The notes: generated from the letters alone by a model not told the origin. Positions 49,591-59,008 are shown, counted from the stretch's first letter. The stretch is 64,000 nt of DNA from Mycobacterium paraterrae (GCF_022430545.2 NZ_CP092488.2:2914001-2978000); one strand, 5' to 3'. Numbers and translations are program-made.

Positions 49591-51324
49591 CTAGCGGCGC
49601 CCCCGGGATACATACGGCCACGGCCGGTTGCGCTCCGGAATCGCGCTTGCGCGAGCCTGTTTGAGCTTCGTCCTCAAATGCTGCCGCAGCTCGTGCAGAT
49701 CCGGATCGGTCCACCGGTTGTGCGCCTCGACCGGATCCGTGGTGAGGTCGTAGAGCTCCCACTGGTCGTCGAGCGGGCTCATCCGATAGGTTTCGCCGCC
49801 AAGCCCATTCGCGGCGAGGTGACGCACCCCCGGCTCCGTCCAAGTCGCGGGATCGTCGAACGTCCGCACCAACTTCCACAGGTGAGCACCGACGCGCACC
49901 ACCAGGCCCTCGAAGTTCGACCCGACGTGGGCGGGCACCCGGATGCGGATCAGCGCAGGGGGATTCGCCGTCCGCCGCAACCGGCGGGCAACCGCCGAGG
50001 CGCCGCTGTCGCCCTCGAGGATGTTGTCGCGGGTCATGATGTAGACGGCCCGATCCTCGTCGGCGGCCCCGCCGTCCACCACTGGCATCAGGTTCCGGCC
50101 AGGCAACGGATGCACCTCGGAGAACGACTCGGCCAGTTCGTCAGCCACAGCGGAGACATCCACGCCGGCCGCGGCCAACACTGTCGGCAACACGTCGACA
50201 TGCGACGTCGGCGCCGACACCACCCGCGGCTGCGTCGCCCTTGAGCCGATCCGGGCGATCGCGAACGGCACCCGGGTCGCCTCGTCGTAGAGGTTGAACC
50301 ACTTCTGATGCAAACCACCATGTGCGCCAAGCAGATCGCCGTGATCGGACGTCCGCACCAACACCGCGTCGTCCGAGCCACCCTCGGTGACGGCGCGGCG
50401 CACCCGGTCGATCGGTCCGTCCACCTCGGCGTGCAACCGGTAGTACAGGTCGCGGTAGCGCTGCGCGTTGCCGCGGTAAGCCCGCTCGATGATCGGCGCC
50501 GGACCGTAACCGCTGGCATAGGCCTCGCGGAACGCGATCTGCGCCGCCGGCTTGCTCGCCAGGTCTTCGTCGGCGGTGGGAGCCGCGGGCACGTGCGGCG
50601 GGTCCAGCGGCGACGGCCTGATCGGGCTGCGGCGCAACCAGCCCGGAAACAACACGATGTCGTGCGGGTTGACGAAGCTGGCCACCAACAGGAACGGCCG
50701 TTGCGCCGAGGGATCACCGGTGCGACGTCGCGCATACCGGTCGATCAGCCACGTCACGACCCGGTCTGCGACCAACGGGTCGCGGCGCACCCCGGCATTG
50801 CCTGGCAGCGCGCCGTGCGGCTCCGGCCCGACCCACCCCGAGAAGCCAAACGGCGCAAGGGGATCGGCGTCGAGATAGCGGTGCACCGCGACATGGTCGA
50901 CGGTGCCGTCCTCGTCGTTGGTCTGCAGCACACTGCCGTCGGCCTCGTGGAGGTCGACGTGCGAGATGTGCCACTTGCCGTCGTAGTGGGTGTCGTAGCC
51001 GGCGGCGCGGAACCAGTTGCCCATCGTGGGCACCTCGCCCGCGCGTAGCCAGCGCATCCGCGAGTCGTCCGGCATCTTGCCCAGGCCGTCGGTCTGGGTG
51101 ACGCCGTGCAGATCGGGGTAGTGCCCGGTGAAGATCGTCGGACGGCTCGGTGCACACGCCAGCGACCCCGTGTAGTGCCGGGTGAACGCGACGCCGTGAT
51201 CGTCAAACCATTTGCGTCCGAGCAGCGTTCGCTGACGCCAGGCGAGCACCTCGGGTGACTCGTACGGGGGGATCGCGCGTTCTTCGTCGGTCAATAGGAC
51301 GATGACGTCAGGTCGAGCGGTCAC
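49591..51324 (-). CDS. Sulfatase (formylglycine type)
   Basis: The GTG at 51324 has GGAGG 6 bases upstream and begins MTARPDVIVLLTDEE, so I choose it over an earlier ATG at 51357; the protein is 577 residues. The sulfatase signature CAPSR at 57-61 holds Cys57, which a formylglycine-generating enzyme would convert to the catalytic aldehyde. HYPDLHGVTQ, YDGKWHIS and TSDHGDLLGAHG supply the metal and sulfate contacts. It has no signal peptide. Its start overlaps the end of the SRPBCC gene by 17 bases, so the two are co-translated. Substrate: a sulfate ester, unidentified. Confidence 0.9.
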   Translation of the reverse strand: MTARPDVIVLLTDEERAIPPYESPEVLAWRQRTLLGRKWFDDHGVAFTRHYTGSLACAPSRPTIFTGHYPDLHGVTQTDGLGKMPDDSRMRWLRAGEVPTMGNWFRAAGYDTHYDGKWHISHVDLHEADGSVLQTNDEDGTVDHVAVHRYLDADPLAPFGFSGWVGPEPHGALPGNAGVRRDPLVADRVVTWLIDRYARRRTGDPSAQRPFLLVASFVNPHDIVLFPGWLRRSPIRPSPLDPPHVPAAPTADEDLASKPAAQIAFREAYASGYGPAPIIERAYRGNAQRYRDLYYRLHAEVDGPIDRVRRAVTEGGSDDAVLVRTSDHGDLLGAHGGLHQKWFNLYDEATRVPFAIARIGSRATQPRVVSAPTSHVDVLPTVLAAAGVDVSAVADELAESFSEVHPLPGRNLMPVVDGGAADEDRAVYIMTRDNILEGDSGASAVARRLRRTANPPALIRIRVPAHVGSNFEGLVVRVGAHLWKLVRTFDDPATWTEPGVRHLAANGLGGETYRMSPLDDQWELYDLTTDPVEAHNRWTDPDLHELRQHLRTKLKQARASAIPERNRPWPYVSRGRR

Positions 51325-51760
51325 CAGCGGCCTCCAATCGCTGCGCCAGACCGGCAAGCATGATGTCGGACTGTCGGGTTTGCAGACGGCACAGGGCGCG
51401 TTCGGCGAGCGTGCGCACCGGACCAGGACCGATGGTCACCGTGCTGGTCAGCGTCACCGTCGTGCCGTCACCGGTCGGCCGCAGACTCCACCGGTTGGTG
51501 AAGCGCCGGATCCGCGGGGGCAGGCCGTCGACGTCGTAGGCCAGCGCACGTAGGGGATCGAACTCGGTGATGGTCTCCACCAGCGCGTTGCGACCGATCT
51601 GCACGCGCCGGGTAGTGCCCAGCGGGTGCTCGCCGTGATTGAGGATGCACGAATGGTCGATGTTGTCGGCCCACGAACTGATCGAGCCGAAGTCGGCCAG
51701 CACGTCCCAGACGGTTTGCGGGTCGGCGGCGACGGTCCGGCTGCGGTCTATGGCGGCCAC
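51308..51760 (-). CDS. SRPBCC-family (polyketide-cyclase-like) protein
   Basis: The 150-residue protein has the START-like pattern: IDRSRTVAADPQTVWDVLADFGSISSWADNIDHS at the N-terminus, VETITEFDPLRALAYDV in the middle and GTTVTLTSTVTIGPGP towards the end. This fold binds hydrophobic ligands and includes cyclases, dehydratases and ligand carriers. It is directly upstream of, and overlaps by 17 bases, the sulfatase gene. Function beyond ligand binding is not predictable. Confidence 0.85.
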   Translation of the reverse strand: MAAIDRSRTVAADPQTVWDVLADFGSISSWADNIDHSCILNHGEHPLGTTRRVQIGRNALVETITEFDPLRALAYDVDGLPPRIRRFTNRWSLRPTGDGTTVTLTSTVTIGPGPVRTLAERALCRLQTRQSDIMLAGLAQRLEAAGDRST

Positions 51761-51840
51761 GCTCTCACGGTACGCAATAAACCACTGCTCGACGCATTTC
51801 TGGGCAAACCGCGAACGGCAAAGTTGGGCCGGGAAACCCG

Positions 51841-52398
51841 CTAGACGATCAGCACCCCGAAGGCGCCGCCCTGCCCGCCGGGCTCGTCGGCCATGATGTC
51901 GAGCGCCAACTGCATCGCGGTATCGCCTTCACTGATGAATCGCGCCGCCAGTTGCATGCCCTGGCCGTCGACATTGCCGGACGCCGACACGCAGAATGGA
52001 AACCCGGCGGTGTAGCTGCTGATCGCTTGCTGCAGCGACTGATTCACCGGTGCCTCCGGGCTGGGCATGTGGCCCCGAAGGTCGGTGACCGCGTCGGCGG
52101 CATGCCGACATGCCTTGCCCGTCGCCGCAATGTCCTGGCGCGACGCGGCGGCAGCAATGTCGTTGCGCGCGGCCACCATCCCGTTGATGGCGGGCTGAGA
52201 CTGGTCCAGCCAGGCATGCATGGTCAATGTGGGCGCGACCGGCGGTGCGGCGCCGTCGTCCGACGATGCCGATCGTTCGGTCGACCAGTTGTGGTAGGCG
52301 GCCAGCAGCGCGCCGAGTGCGACCAGCACCGCCCAACTGACGACCGTAAAGCGTTGCTCGCGTTGATATCTGCTAGGCGACTGACGGGACGCTGCCAT
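51841..52398 (-). CDS. Membrane-anchored exported protein, paralogue 1
   Basis: ATG 52398 gives 185 residues. A single N-terminal membrane segment (FTVVSWAVLVALGALLAAY) is followed by an extracytoplasmic helical domain with TMHAWLDQSQPAINGMVAARNDIA, a cysteine in GKACRHAADAVTDL, PSPEAPVNQSLQQAISSYTAGFPFC and a final cysteine. The two Cys could form a disulfide. The neighbouring gene at 52533 has the same length and order of landmarks, so the two are tandem duplicates. I do not recognise the family; membership among Mce-associated-like single-pass proteins is possible. Confidence 0.7.
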   Translation of the reverse strand: MAASRQSPSRYQREQRFTVVSWAVLVALGALLAAYHNWSTERSASSDDGAAPPVAPTLTMHAWLDQSQPAINGMVAARNDIAAAASRQDIAATGKACRHAADAVTDLRGHMPSPEAPVNQSLQQAISSYTAGFPFCVSASGNVDGQGMQLAARFISEGDTAMQLALDIMADEPGGQGGAFGVLIV

Positions 52399-52532
52399 GG
52401 CGAACTTTCCTGAACGTACTGGGGAACGGCGCGTCGTCAATGAGCCGCCGGGAACAGTTGCGCGCAGCGTACCCACGGCTGACCGCGAGTAATCATCTCT
52501 GATGGTCGTTCGCACATATGGTCGGACGGGCG

Positions 52533-53090
52533 CTACACAGTCAGCCTGTGATGGTCGGGAGATTCGATGTGCTCGTCGGCGATCAGGATCTCGATCGCAT
52601 CCTGCAGTTCGGCGCCGCCACGTTTGATGTCGATCATCGACCTATCCAGGCGTGCGGCGTCGTTGTCATGGGCACCCGAAAGGCAGCGGTGTATTCCGGC
52701 CCTATAGTCACCAATTGCCTCCTGCAACAACAGGTTCGCCGATGAGTCCGGACTCGGTAGGTGTTCCTGGAGGCGGGCGGCGGCGGCACTCGCGGATTGG
52801 CAGGCCACCCCGGCCCCGGCGACGTTCTTCTCCGACGCGTCGATGACGGCGTAGTCGCCCGCGACGAACAGGTCGTGGATCGCCGATTGACCCTGGCGCA
52901 GCCACCCACGGGCTTGCGCTGGCAGCGAAGGCGGCAACACACCGGCCGGCTGAACGGCGACCGCGCTGGGCCGGGCCGGGGGTGCGGTCAAGAGACTGTC
53001 GTGGGCCCACAACGCCGAGACGACAACAGCCGTCAGCAATGCGACACCGTAGGTGGTGGCAATGAGCGTGCGGCCGCTATACCTGGCCAT
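52533..53090 (-). CDS. Membrane-anchored exported protein, paralogue 2
   Basis: ATG 53090, preceded by AGGAG 6 bases upstream, gives 185 residues. The layout repeats that of the gene at 51841: one N-terminal helix (TTYGVALLTAVVVSALW), then WLRQGQSAIHDLFVAGDYAVID, a cysteine in AGVACQSASAAAARLQ, PSPDSSANLLLQEAIGDYRAGIHRC and an acidic tail. Spacing of the two cysteines is similar in both. The gap between the paralogues is 134 bases. The function is unknown; a cell-envelope role is inferred from the anchor. Confidence 0.7.
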   Translation of the reverse strand: MARYSGRTLIATTYGVALLTAVVVSALWAHDSLLTAPPARPSAVAVQPAGVLPPSLPAQARGWLRQGQSAIHDLFVAGDYAVIDASEKNVAGAGVACQSASAAAARLQEHLPSPDSSANLLLQEAIGDYRAGIHRCLSGAHDNDAARLDRSMIDIKRGGAELQDAIEILIADEHIESPDHHRLTV

Positions 53091-53351
53091 GAAAAACTCC
53101 TGCTCGACGTGAAATGCTGCTACCGATCCTTCGCTTCGGCACTCCCGGCCACGAGGGCCGTTCAGATCAGATTCAGTGCCGCAATGCCTCGGGATCAGAG
53201 TCCAAAGTCCTTTTGACTCACGATCTCGCTGACCGCGATATTCGCCTTGGAGCAAAACATGTTGGTTCTGTTGGTAATTGGCTTCGGCGCGGCGGTCGGC
53301 GTGACGGCGTGACGGCGTGTGTCATCCCGCGGGGTCCGGGTACCCACGCGT

Positions 53352-53723
53352 ATGCAAGCAATCACCGAACGATTCACCGCGGCATTGGCCGACCTGCACC
53401 GCAACCGTGATGCCGGACCACTTGTCGACTTGTTCACCGACGACGCGACGCTCAGCAAAGCCGGCATGCCGCACGAAGAGCACGGAAGACTCGGCGCTCG
53501 CGAATTCTGGGAGCGCTATCGCGATGTGTTCGACGACATAGACGCGACGTTCCAGAGCGTTGCCAGCGGCGAGCGAGTCGCGTTCCTCGAGTGGACGTCC
53601 GAAGGCACGCTCAAAGACGGCAGCGACTTCCGCTACCAGGGTGTCAGTGTGCTGGAAACCGAAGGCGACCTGATCGACGCCTTCCGGACTTACTACGACA
53701 CCGCGGCGTTCGTCCGCCTGTAG
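53352..53723 (+). CDS. NTF2-like/SnoaL-type protein
   Basis: ATG 53352 begins MQAITERFTAALADLHRNRDAGPLVDLFTDDATLS, a clear SnoaL/NTF2-like opening, and the protein is 123 residues. Later landmarks are GAREFWERYRDVFDDIDATFQSVA, AFLEWTSEGTLKDGSDFRYQGVSVLE and FRTYYDTAAF, the standard curved-sheet strands of the fold. Proteins of this family bind small ligands or act as isomerases/hydrolases. No ribosome-binding site is obvious. The cyanase gene follows 35 bases downstream. Confidence 0.8.
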   Translation: MQAITERFTAALADLHRNRDAGPLVDLFTDDATLSKAGMPHEEHGRLGAREFWERYRDVFDDIDATFQSVASGERVAFLEWTSEGTLKDGSDFRYQGVSVLETEGDLIDAFRTYYDTAAFVRL

Positions 53724-53758
53724 CCCGACGTCTGCACCGCTGCGGCATGCTGTAGCTC

Positions 53759-54214
53759 ATGACCCGCAACGAGATCACCGAGCAAATTGTGCTGGCCCGT
53801 CTGGCGAAAGGCCTGACCTGGCAGCAACTGGCCGACGCGATCAACCGTCCCGTCGTCTGGACCACGGCCGCCCTGCTCGGCCAGCACCCAATACCCGCCG
53901 AACTGGGCACGGTGCTGGTCGAGTTGCTGGGTCTCGACGAGTCTGCGATCCCAGTGCTGGCCGCGGTCCCGATGCGCGGCGGGTTACCGACCGCGGTGCC
54001 CACCGACCCGACCATCTACCGCTTCTACGAGGCGCTGCAGGTGTACGGCCCGGCACTCAAAGAACTCATCCACGAGAACTTCGGCGACGGCATCATGAGC
54101 GCGATCAACTTCAGCGTCGACCTGCGCAAGAGACCACACCCGGCCGGCGACCGCGTCGTGGTGACTTTCGACGGCAAATTCCTTGCCTATGACTGGGTTT
54201 CGGCACAGCCGTAA
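53759..54214 (+). CDS. cynS: Cyanate hydratase (cyanase)
   Basis: The 151-residue protein has an N-terminal helix-turn-helix-like domain (GLTWQQLADAINRPVVW) and a C-terminal catalytic domain with Arg88 (YRFYEAL), Glu91 and Ser114 (IMSAINFSV). These match E. coli Arg96, Glu99 and Ser122 with a constant offset of eight. Cyanase converts cyanate and bicarbonate to ammonia and CO2, detoxifying cyanate and providing nitrogen. The decamer-forming contacts cannot be judged from sequence. No partner carbonic anhydrase or transporter is adjacent. Confidence 0.93.
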   Translation: MTRNEITEQIVLARLAKGLTWQQLADAINRPVVWTTAALLGQHPIPAELGTVLVELLGLDESAIPVLAAVPMRGGLPTAVPTDPTIYRFYEALQVYGPALKELIHENFGDGIMSAINFSVDLRKRPHPAGDRVVVTFDGKFLAYDWVSAQP

Positions 54215-54268
54215 AGAACTCGTCAAGAGGCGGGCGGAAATGACCCGGCACGCCTAACATGTGATCGA

Positions 54269-55615
54269 ATGCGCGGTCCATACACCGAGGCCGATTGGCG
54301 CCGAGAAGCGCTGAGAACTAATCTGTGGCTCGTCCCCGTGGTCGAGACCATCGCTGCCGTCGTACTTTTCGGCCTGACCTATGCCGTCGACCGGTCAGCC
54401 TACGACGGCGTGATCCGGCTACCCACCTGGGTGCTCAGTGGCACCGCCGACGTCGCTCGGGTGCTGCTGGCCACCGTCGCCGCCGCGATCATCACCGTCG
54501 TCGGCATCGTCTTCTCGATCACCATCGTGGCGCTCACCCTGGCGTCGACGCAGTTCGGTCCGCGAATGCTGCGCAACTTCGTGCGCGACCCCGGAACTCA
54601 ACTATCGCTCGGCACCTTCGTGGCCAGCTTCTGCTACGCGATGATCGCGCTGGTCTCGGTGGGTGGCGGTCCGCACGGTGACTTCGTGCCGCACCTGTCG
54701 ATCACGGTGACCCTGCTGTTCACGCTTCTCGACGTGGCGGTGCTGATCTTCTTCCTCAACCACATCGCCACCATGATCCAGCTGCCGGTGGTGATCGCGA
54801 ACATCGCCACCACGTTGGTCAACGAGGTCACGGCGATGGAGAACTCCGATGCATTCGGCGTCGGCGCGGCCCGCGGGCCGTCACCGGACGAGCTGCTGGC
54901 CCGACTCGCGGACGAGGGTGCCCCGATCCGCACACCTCGCAGCGGCTACCTGCAAGTCATTCGGCACGACGTCCTGGTCAAGATCGCCACCAAAGCCGAT
55001 GCGGTCGTGCAGCTGCCGCATCGACCCGGCCACTTCATGGTCGCCGGTCAGGTGATCGCGAAAGTATGGCCCCCAGAGGCGGCCGGCTCGGTTGCCGAAC
55101 ATCTGGCACTAGGACATGTCGCTGGTGCGTATCGCACACTGCCGCAAGATGTTTCGTTCGGTTTCGACCAACTGGTCGAGATAGCGTTGCGGGCCTTGTC
55201 GCCGGCGGTCAACGACACGTTCACCGGAATGACGTGCGTCGACTGGATCGCGGACTGCCTGTGCCGCATCGCCCCGATGTGGCACCCGCACCGGGTGCGT
55301 CGCGACGCCGAAGGTGACATCCGCGTCATCGCCTTCCAACCCAGCTTCGACCGTCTCGTCGAGCGGACCTTCGACACGATCCGTCAGGCTGCAGTCGGCA
55401 TGCCCGCCATCATGATTCGCCAGCTCGACGCCATCGCCAAAGTCATCGAACAGGTACCCGACCGGCGACGACGAACGGCGCTCATCCGTCAGGCCGAGGC
55501 CATCCAGCGGTCGAACCTCGCCACCGTCGCCGACGCATCCGACCGCGACGACGTCACTCAACGGTATGAGGCAGTCCTCGACCTCATCACCCCGGCCGCT
55601 ACCGTGAGGACGTGA
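54269..55615 (+). CDS. DUF2254-family membrane protein
   Basis: The 448-residue protein has several membrane helices in the N-terminal half (VVETIAAVVLFGLTYAV, VLLATVAAAIITVVGIVFSITIVALTLAST, LSITVTLLFTLLDVAVLIFFLNHIATM) and the conserved QFGPRMLRNFVRDPGTQLSLG. The cytoplasmic half has FGFDQLVEIALRALSPAVNDTFT, typical of DUF2254. The function of the family is unknown. The stop overlaps the start of the patatin gene by 4 bases (GTGA), so the two are translationally coupled. Confidence 0.88.
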   Translation: MRGPYTEADWRREALRTNLWLVPVVETIAAVVLFGLTYAVDRSAYDGVIRLPTWVLSGTADVARVLLATVAAAIITVVGIVFSITIVALTLASTQFGPRMLRNFVRDPGTQLSLGTFVASFCYAMIALVSVGGGPHGDFVPHLSITVTLLFTLLDVAVLIFFLNHIATMIQLPVVIANIATTLVNEVTAMENSDAFGVGAARGPSPDELLARLADEGAPIRTPRSGYLQVIRHDVLVKIATKADAVVQLPHRPGHFMVAGQVIAKVWPPEAAGSVAEHLALGHVAGAYRTLPQDVSFGFDQLVEIALRALSPAVNDTFTGMTCVDWIADCLCRIAPMWHPHRVRRDAEGDIRVIAFQPSFDRLVERTFDTIRQAAVGMPAIMIRQLDAIAKVIEQVPDRRRRTALIRQAEAIQRSNLATVADASDRDDVTQRYEAVLDLITPAATVRT

Positions 55616-56622
55616 CCTCCGAACTCAAGGCAGACCTTGTCCTTTCGGGTGGCGGCGTCAAGGGCATCGGGCTTTCCGGCGCTGTCGTCGCGCTGATGGA
55701 AGCCGGCTACGCGATCCAGCGAGTCTCCGGCACCTCGGCCGGCTCGGTCGTCGGCGCGATCCTGGCGGCCGGCGCCGACCAACTCGGCCCCGAGGATGTC
55801 GAGCAGCTGACCATGACGCTGCCGTACCAGAAATTCCTCGACCCGACGCGGATCACCAGCATTCCGCTACTCGGACCGGCGTGGGGCGTGGTCAGCGAAA
55901 CCGGGATCTACAAGGGCGATTTCGCCCACGACTGGATCCGGTCTCAGCTGGCCAATCTCGGGGTGCACACGTTCGGCGACCTGGCCATCGACGCCCCACA
56001 CCTGCCGCGAGAGCAGCGCTACCGGTTAGTCGTCACGGCCGCCGACGTCACCACCGGCCAGCTGGTCCGGTTCCCATGGGACTACCGCCGGCTCTACGGC
56101 CTCGATCCTGACGAGCAACCGGTCGCCGATGCGGTGCGGGCATCGATGTCGATCCCGTTCTTTTTCCGGACCACCAAGCTGACCAGCGCCAGCGGTTTGA
56201 CCTCGACCCTCGTCGACGGCGGCATGCTGTCGAATTTCCCGATCGACTCCTTCGACCGGCGTGACGGCAGGCTGCCTCGTTGGCCCACCTTCGGGGTCAC
56301 CCTGCTGCCCAACCTGCCGCAGGGCAACGACAAGGTGATTCCCGCTCTGGCGCCGGTCAATTGGCTCTTCGGTGGCCCGCCGTTGATCGAGGCATTGATC
56401 ACCACGATGATTGTGGGCCGCGACCAGGCCTACCTGAATCAGCCTTGGGTCGACTCACGCGCGATCCGCGTCGACTCGTCGAAAGTCGGGTTCCTCGACT
56501 TCGGCATCAAGGACAAGCAGAAGCAAGAGCTCTATCAGAACGGTTACAACGAGGCGATCGACTTCTTGTCGGCGTGGAACTGGGACGAATACCTCGAACG
56601 ATTCCGGCGACCCGCTAGCTAG
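55612..56622 (+). CDS. Patatin-like phospholipase
   Basis: A GTG start at 55612 gives 336 residues. The patatin dyad is present: GGGVKG (oxyanion, residues 13-18), nucleophile GTSAGS with Ser42 and the aspartate in LVDGGML. It is probably a lipid acyl hydrolase acting on the membrane or imported lipids. Translational coupling to the DUF2254 membrane protein suggests a joint role at the membrane. It overlaps the 3' end of the convergent echA3-like gene by 8 bases. Confidence 0.92.
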   Translation: MTSELKADLVLSGGGVKGIGLSGAVVALMEAGYAIQRVSGTSAGSVVGAILAAGADQLGPEDVEQLTMTLPYQKFLDPTRITSIPLLGPAWGVVSETGIYKGDFAHDWIRSQLANLGVHTFGDLAIDAPHLPREQRYRLVVTAADVTTGQLVRFPWDYRRLYGLDPDEQPVADAVRASMSIPFFFRTTKLTSASGLTSTLVDGGMLSNFPIDSFDRRDGRLPRWPTFGVTLLPNLPQGNDKVIPALAPVNWLFGGPPLIEALITTMIVGRDQAYLNQPWVDSRAIRVDSSKVGFLDFGIKDKQKQELYQNGYNEAIDFLSAWNWDEYLERFRRPAS

Positions 56623-57310
56623 CGAATTCGTCTGCCATGTTGTCGATTCCGGCGCGAATTGCCGTCAACGCCTCGGCCCGGGCCCGCAGCTTGGTCGCGG
56701 CGTGGGCGTGCCCCTTCAGCGTGGCGAAGTCCCGGGCGGCCTCCTCGGCGCGGCGCAGCACCATGTCGGGCAGCACGATTTCGTCGACCCATCCGGAAGC
56801 CAACGCGGTATCACCGAAGAACGTCTTGGCCAACCCGGCCGACTGCTGGAACGCTGCGCGCGTCAGCCGCAGCTTCATCACTTCCAGGGCCGCGTAAGGG
56901 ATCGTCATGCCGATCGCGACCTCGTTGGCCTGAATGTTGTACCCGGGGGCGGCGATTCGATGGTCGCCGCTGGCGAGCAGGAAGGCGCCCATCGCGATCG
57001 CGTGCCCGGTGCAGGCCATCACCACCGGCTTGGGGTAGGACAGCAGCCGGTGCGACAACTCAAAGCCGCCCTTGAGCATGTCGATGGCGGCCGGGATGTC
57101 ACCGGAATTGAAGACCTTGAGATCGAATCCGCCGCTGAAAACCCGGTCGTTACCGGCGATCACGACAGCGCTGGCCTCGTCGCGGTCCGCGTGGTCGAGC
57201 GCGTCCTGCAATGCCTGCTGCATCGTCGGGCCGAGGACGTTGACCTTGCCGTCGTCCATCGTGATGAACGCGATGGAATCGTCGAGACGATAGGTGACTG
57301 GACCGCTCAT
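56615..57310 (-). CDS. echA3: Crotonase-family enoyl-CoA hydratase/isomerase (EchA3-like)
   Basis: The 231-residue protein has the crotonase oxyanion-hole segments VIAGNDRVFSGGFDLKVFNSG and PVVMACTGHAIAMGAFLLASGDHRIA. One catalytic glutamate expected in the second helix region (NEVAIGMTIP) has alternatives only. From memory its position, upstream of a membrane-protein gene and the glyoxalase II-like gene, matches echA3 (Rv0632c) in M. tuberculosis. It would act on enoyl-CoA substrates in fatty-acid degradation, or be a divergent isomerase. Confidence 0.85.
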   Translation of the reverse strand: MSGPVTYRLDDSIAFITMDDGKVNVLGPTMQQALQDALDHADRDEASAVVIAGNDRVFSGGFDLKVFNSGDIPAAIDMLKGGFELSHRLLSYPKPVVMACTGHAIAMGAFLLASGDHRIAAPGYNIQANEVAIGMTIPYAALEVMKLRLTRAAFQQSAGLAKTFFGDTALASGWVDEIVLPDMVLRRAEEAARDFATLKGHAHAATKLRARAEALTAIRAGIDNMADEFAS

Positions 57311-57323
57311 AGCAGCGATTGAA

Positions 57324-58172
57324 TCAGACGCGTTCGCTGCGGTGCTTGCCGAGTTCCTCCTGCGCGTTACCCCAGCGCAGGCTGACGTCGGTCGGCGGCG
57401 CGTCGATCTGGCGAGTGCGCCACCGGTCCTTGGTCTCGTCGACGGCGCGGTTCATCCGCTCGATCTCGCTGCGGAACACGTCTGCCCGCGTTTCCTTGGT
57501 GGCGTAGTGGAAGTAAGTCAGCAGACTGCGCAACAGCTCCAGCTTCTGCTTTTCGCGCTTGGCCAGGTCGTGGTTGGTCATCAGCTCGATGCGCTGCACC
57601 GGTGGCAACGACGCCCAGTCGAGCACCACCTTGGTTTCCAGCGGCCGCCGCCGGGGCCGCCAGAACTTCCAGCCACGCGGAACCTCGGCCCGGTCGTAGT
57701 AGGTCACGGTGCCCGGGAATCGCGACTCGATGCCTTCACCGAGTTCGCTGCGGTCCAGCGCCGAGTCCCACACCGTCCGCCACTCCTGGCCGGGGGCCAG
57801 CGTCGGCAGCTGGCGGGGGAGCTGGAGCTCGACGACGTCGGCGTAGCCGTCGGTGGCGTTCTCGTACTCTGCGACGGTCGGCGGCTGGGGAAAGGTGAAC
57901 GAGACGTCGTAGGCCGAGGTCTTGCCGAAGTTGCGGACCACCAGCTCGATCACGTGCCAATCGGCGGCGTGTGGCTCCATGAACATGCTGACGTGCGGGC
58001 GGTTTTCTTCCGCGGCCAGACGACGGTTCCGGCGGATTTGGACGTTCGCGTAGATCAGGGCGATGACGCCCAGCGCAAGCAGTGCCCACACCGCCCATGC
58101 CAGCCAGGTCGCGGATCCGGTACCCGCCACCTCATGCCACCGATCGCGGATCCATTCCATCGAAGAACCCAT
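57324..58172 (-). CDS. Conserved mycobacterial membrane/exported protein (Rv0633c-like)
   Basis: The 282-residue protein has one membrane helix near the N-terminus (SATWLAWAVWALLALGVIALIYA) and a soluble domain with HVIELVVRNFGKTSAYDVSFTF and GQEWRTVWDS that resembles an Ig-like/beta-sandwich fold. From memory, the position between echA3 and the glyoxalase II-like gene matches Rv0633c. The function is unknown. The start may be at the second ATG (58160). Confidence 0.72.
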   Translation of the reverse strand: MGSSMEWIRDRWHEVAGTGSATWLAWAVWALLALGVIALIYANVQIRRNRRLAAEENRPHVSMFMEPHAADWHVIELVVRNFGKTSAYDVSFTFPQPPTVAEYENATDGYADVVELQLPRQLPTLAPGQEWRTVWDSALDRSELGEGIESRFPGTVTYYDRAEVPRGWKFWRPRRRPLETKVVLDWASLPPVQRIELMTNHDLAKREKQKLELLRSLLTYFHYATKETRADVFRSEIERMNRAVDETKDRWRTRQIDAPPTDVSLRWGNAQEELGKHRSERV

Positions 58173-58235
58173 CGCTTTCGTTTACACCACGCGCTTGGTC
58201 GCGTGAAAATTCGCGGACGACTTCGTCAGCGCTCG

Positions 58236-58961
58236 CTACCCGCCCATCAGAGTTCGCCACTGTTCCAAATTTGACACCCGGTATACGTAATTTGAACGCT
58301 TGACCTCCGACAACGAGGCGCTTGGCTCTACCGAATACCAGTGTCCGGGAAATACTGTCGGATCGCCCGACAGCTGTGCAAGTTTTTGCAGGCTGCGGAA
58401 TATCTCGTCGGAATCCCCGCCGGGAAAATCGGTGCGACCGCAGCCCTCGAGAAAAAGTGTGTCGCCGGCGATCAAACGGCCGTCGAGCAAGAAACATTGG
58501 CTGCCCGGCGTGTGTCCCGGCGTGTGCAATAGCTCGATCTCGATGTCGCCGACGTCGACTTTGTCGCCATTTTCGTGCGAGGTCAGGTCGCTCATCGGGA
58601 TTCCGGTGATACGCGAGACGAACAGCGCCTCTTCGGAATTGACGTGAACCGGGACGCTGACCCGCTCGAGCAATTCGGCCAGGCCCTTGAGCTCGAAGCC
58701 CATCATCGAGCCACCGACGTGGTCAGGATGGTGGTGGGTGACCAGCACTCCGGACAGGTGCATCCCGTCGGCTTCCAACGCGTCGACCAGATCGCCGGCC
58801 GCGTATGCGGGGTCGACGACCAGGCAGTCGCCGGTTTGCCGGTCGCCGATCAGGTAGGCGAAGTTGCGCATCTGCGCCGCGATCCCGTCGCCCCGGGCGA
58901 AGTCGCGGCCGGAGAGCAGTTGGCGGAAGTACAGCTGGTCTGCGGAAGAGGCGTCGGGCAC
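58236..58961 (-). CDS. Metallo-beta-lactamase-fold hydrolase (glyoxalase II-like, Rv0634c-like)
   Basis: The 241-residue protein has the MBL metal motif THHHPDHVGG (His76, His78, Asp80, His81), ELLHTPGHTPGSQCFLL, LIAGDTLF and a late FPGHWYS for the further ligands. Such proteins hydrolyse thioesters such as S-lactoyl-mycothiol or glutathione adducts. It is the last gene before the thrT promoter region and is transcribed away from it. The assignment to Rv0634c rests on synteny recalled from M. tuberculosis. Confidence 0.88.
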   Translation of the reverse strand: MPDASSADQLYFRQLLSGRDFARGDGIAAQMRNFAYLIGDRQTGDCLVVDPAYAAGDLVDALEADGMHLSGVLVTHHHPDHVGGSMMGFELKGLAELLERVSVPVHVNSEEALFVSRITGIPMSDLTSHENGDKVDVGDIEIELLHTPGHTPGSQCFLLDGRLIAGDTLFLEGCGRTDFPGGDSDEIFRSLQKLAQLSGDPTVFPGHWYSVEPSASLSEVKRSNYVYRVSNLEQWRTLMGG

Positions 58962-59008
58962 CCGAACAGCCTAAGCGGGTTCAGGGCTGCGGGTCGCACC
59001 TCTCCGTT

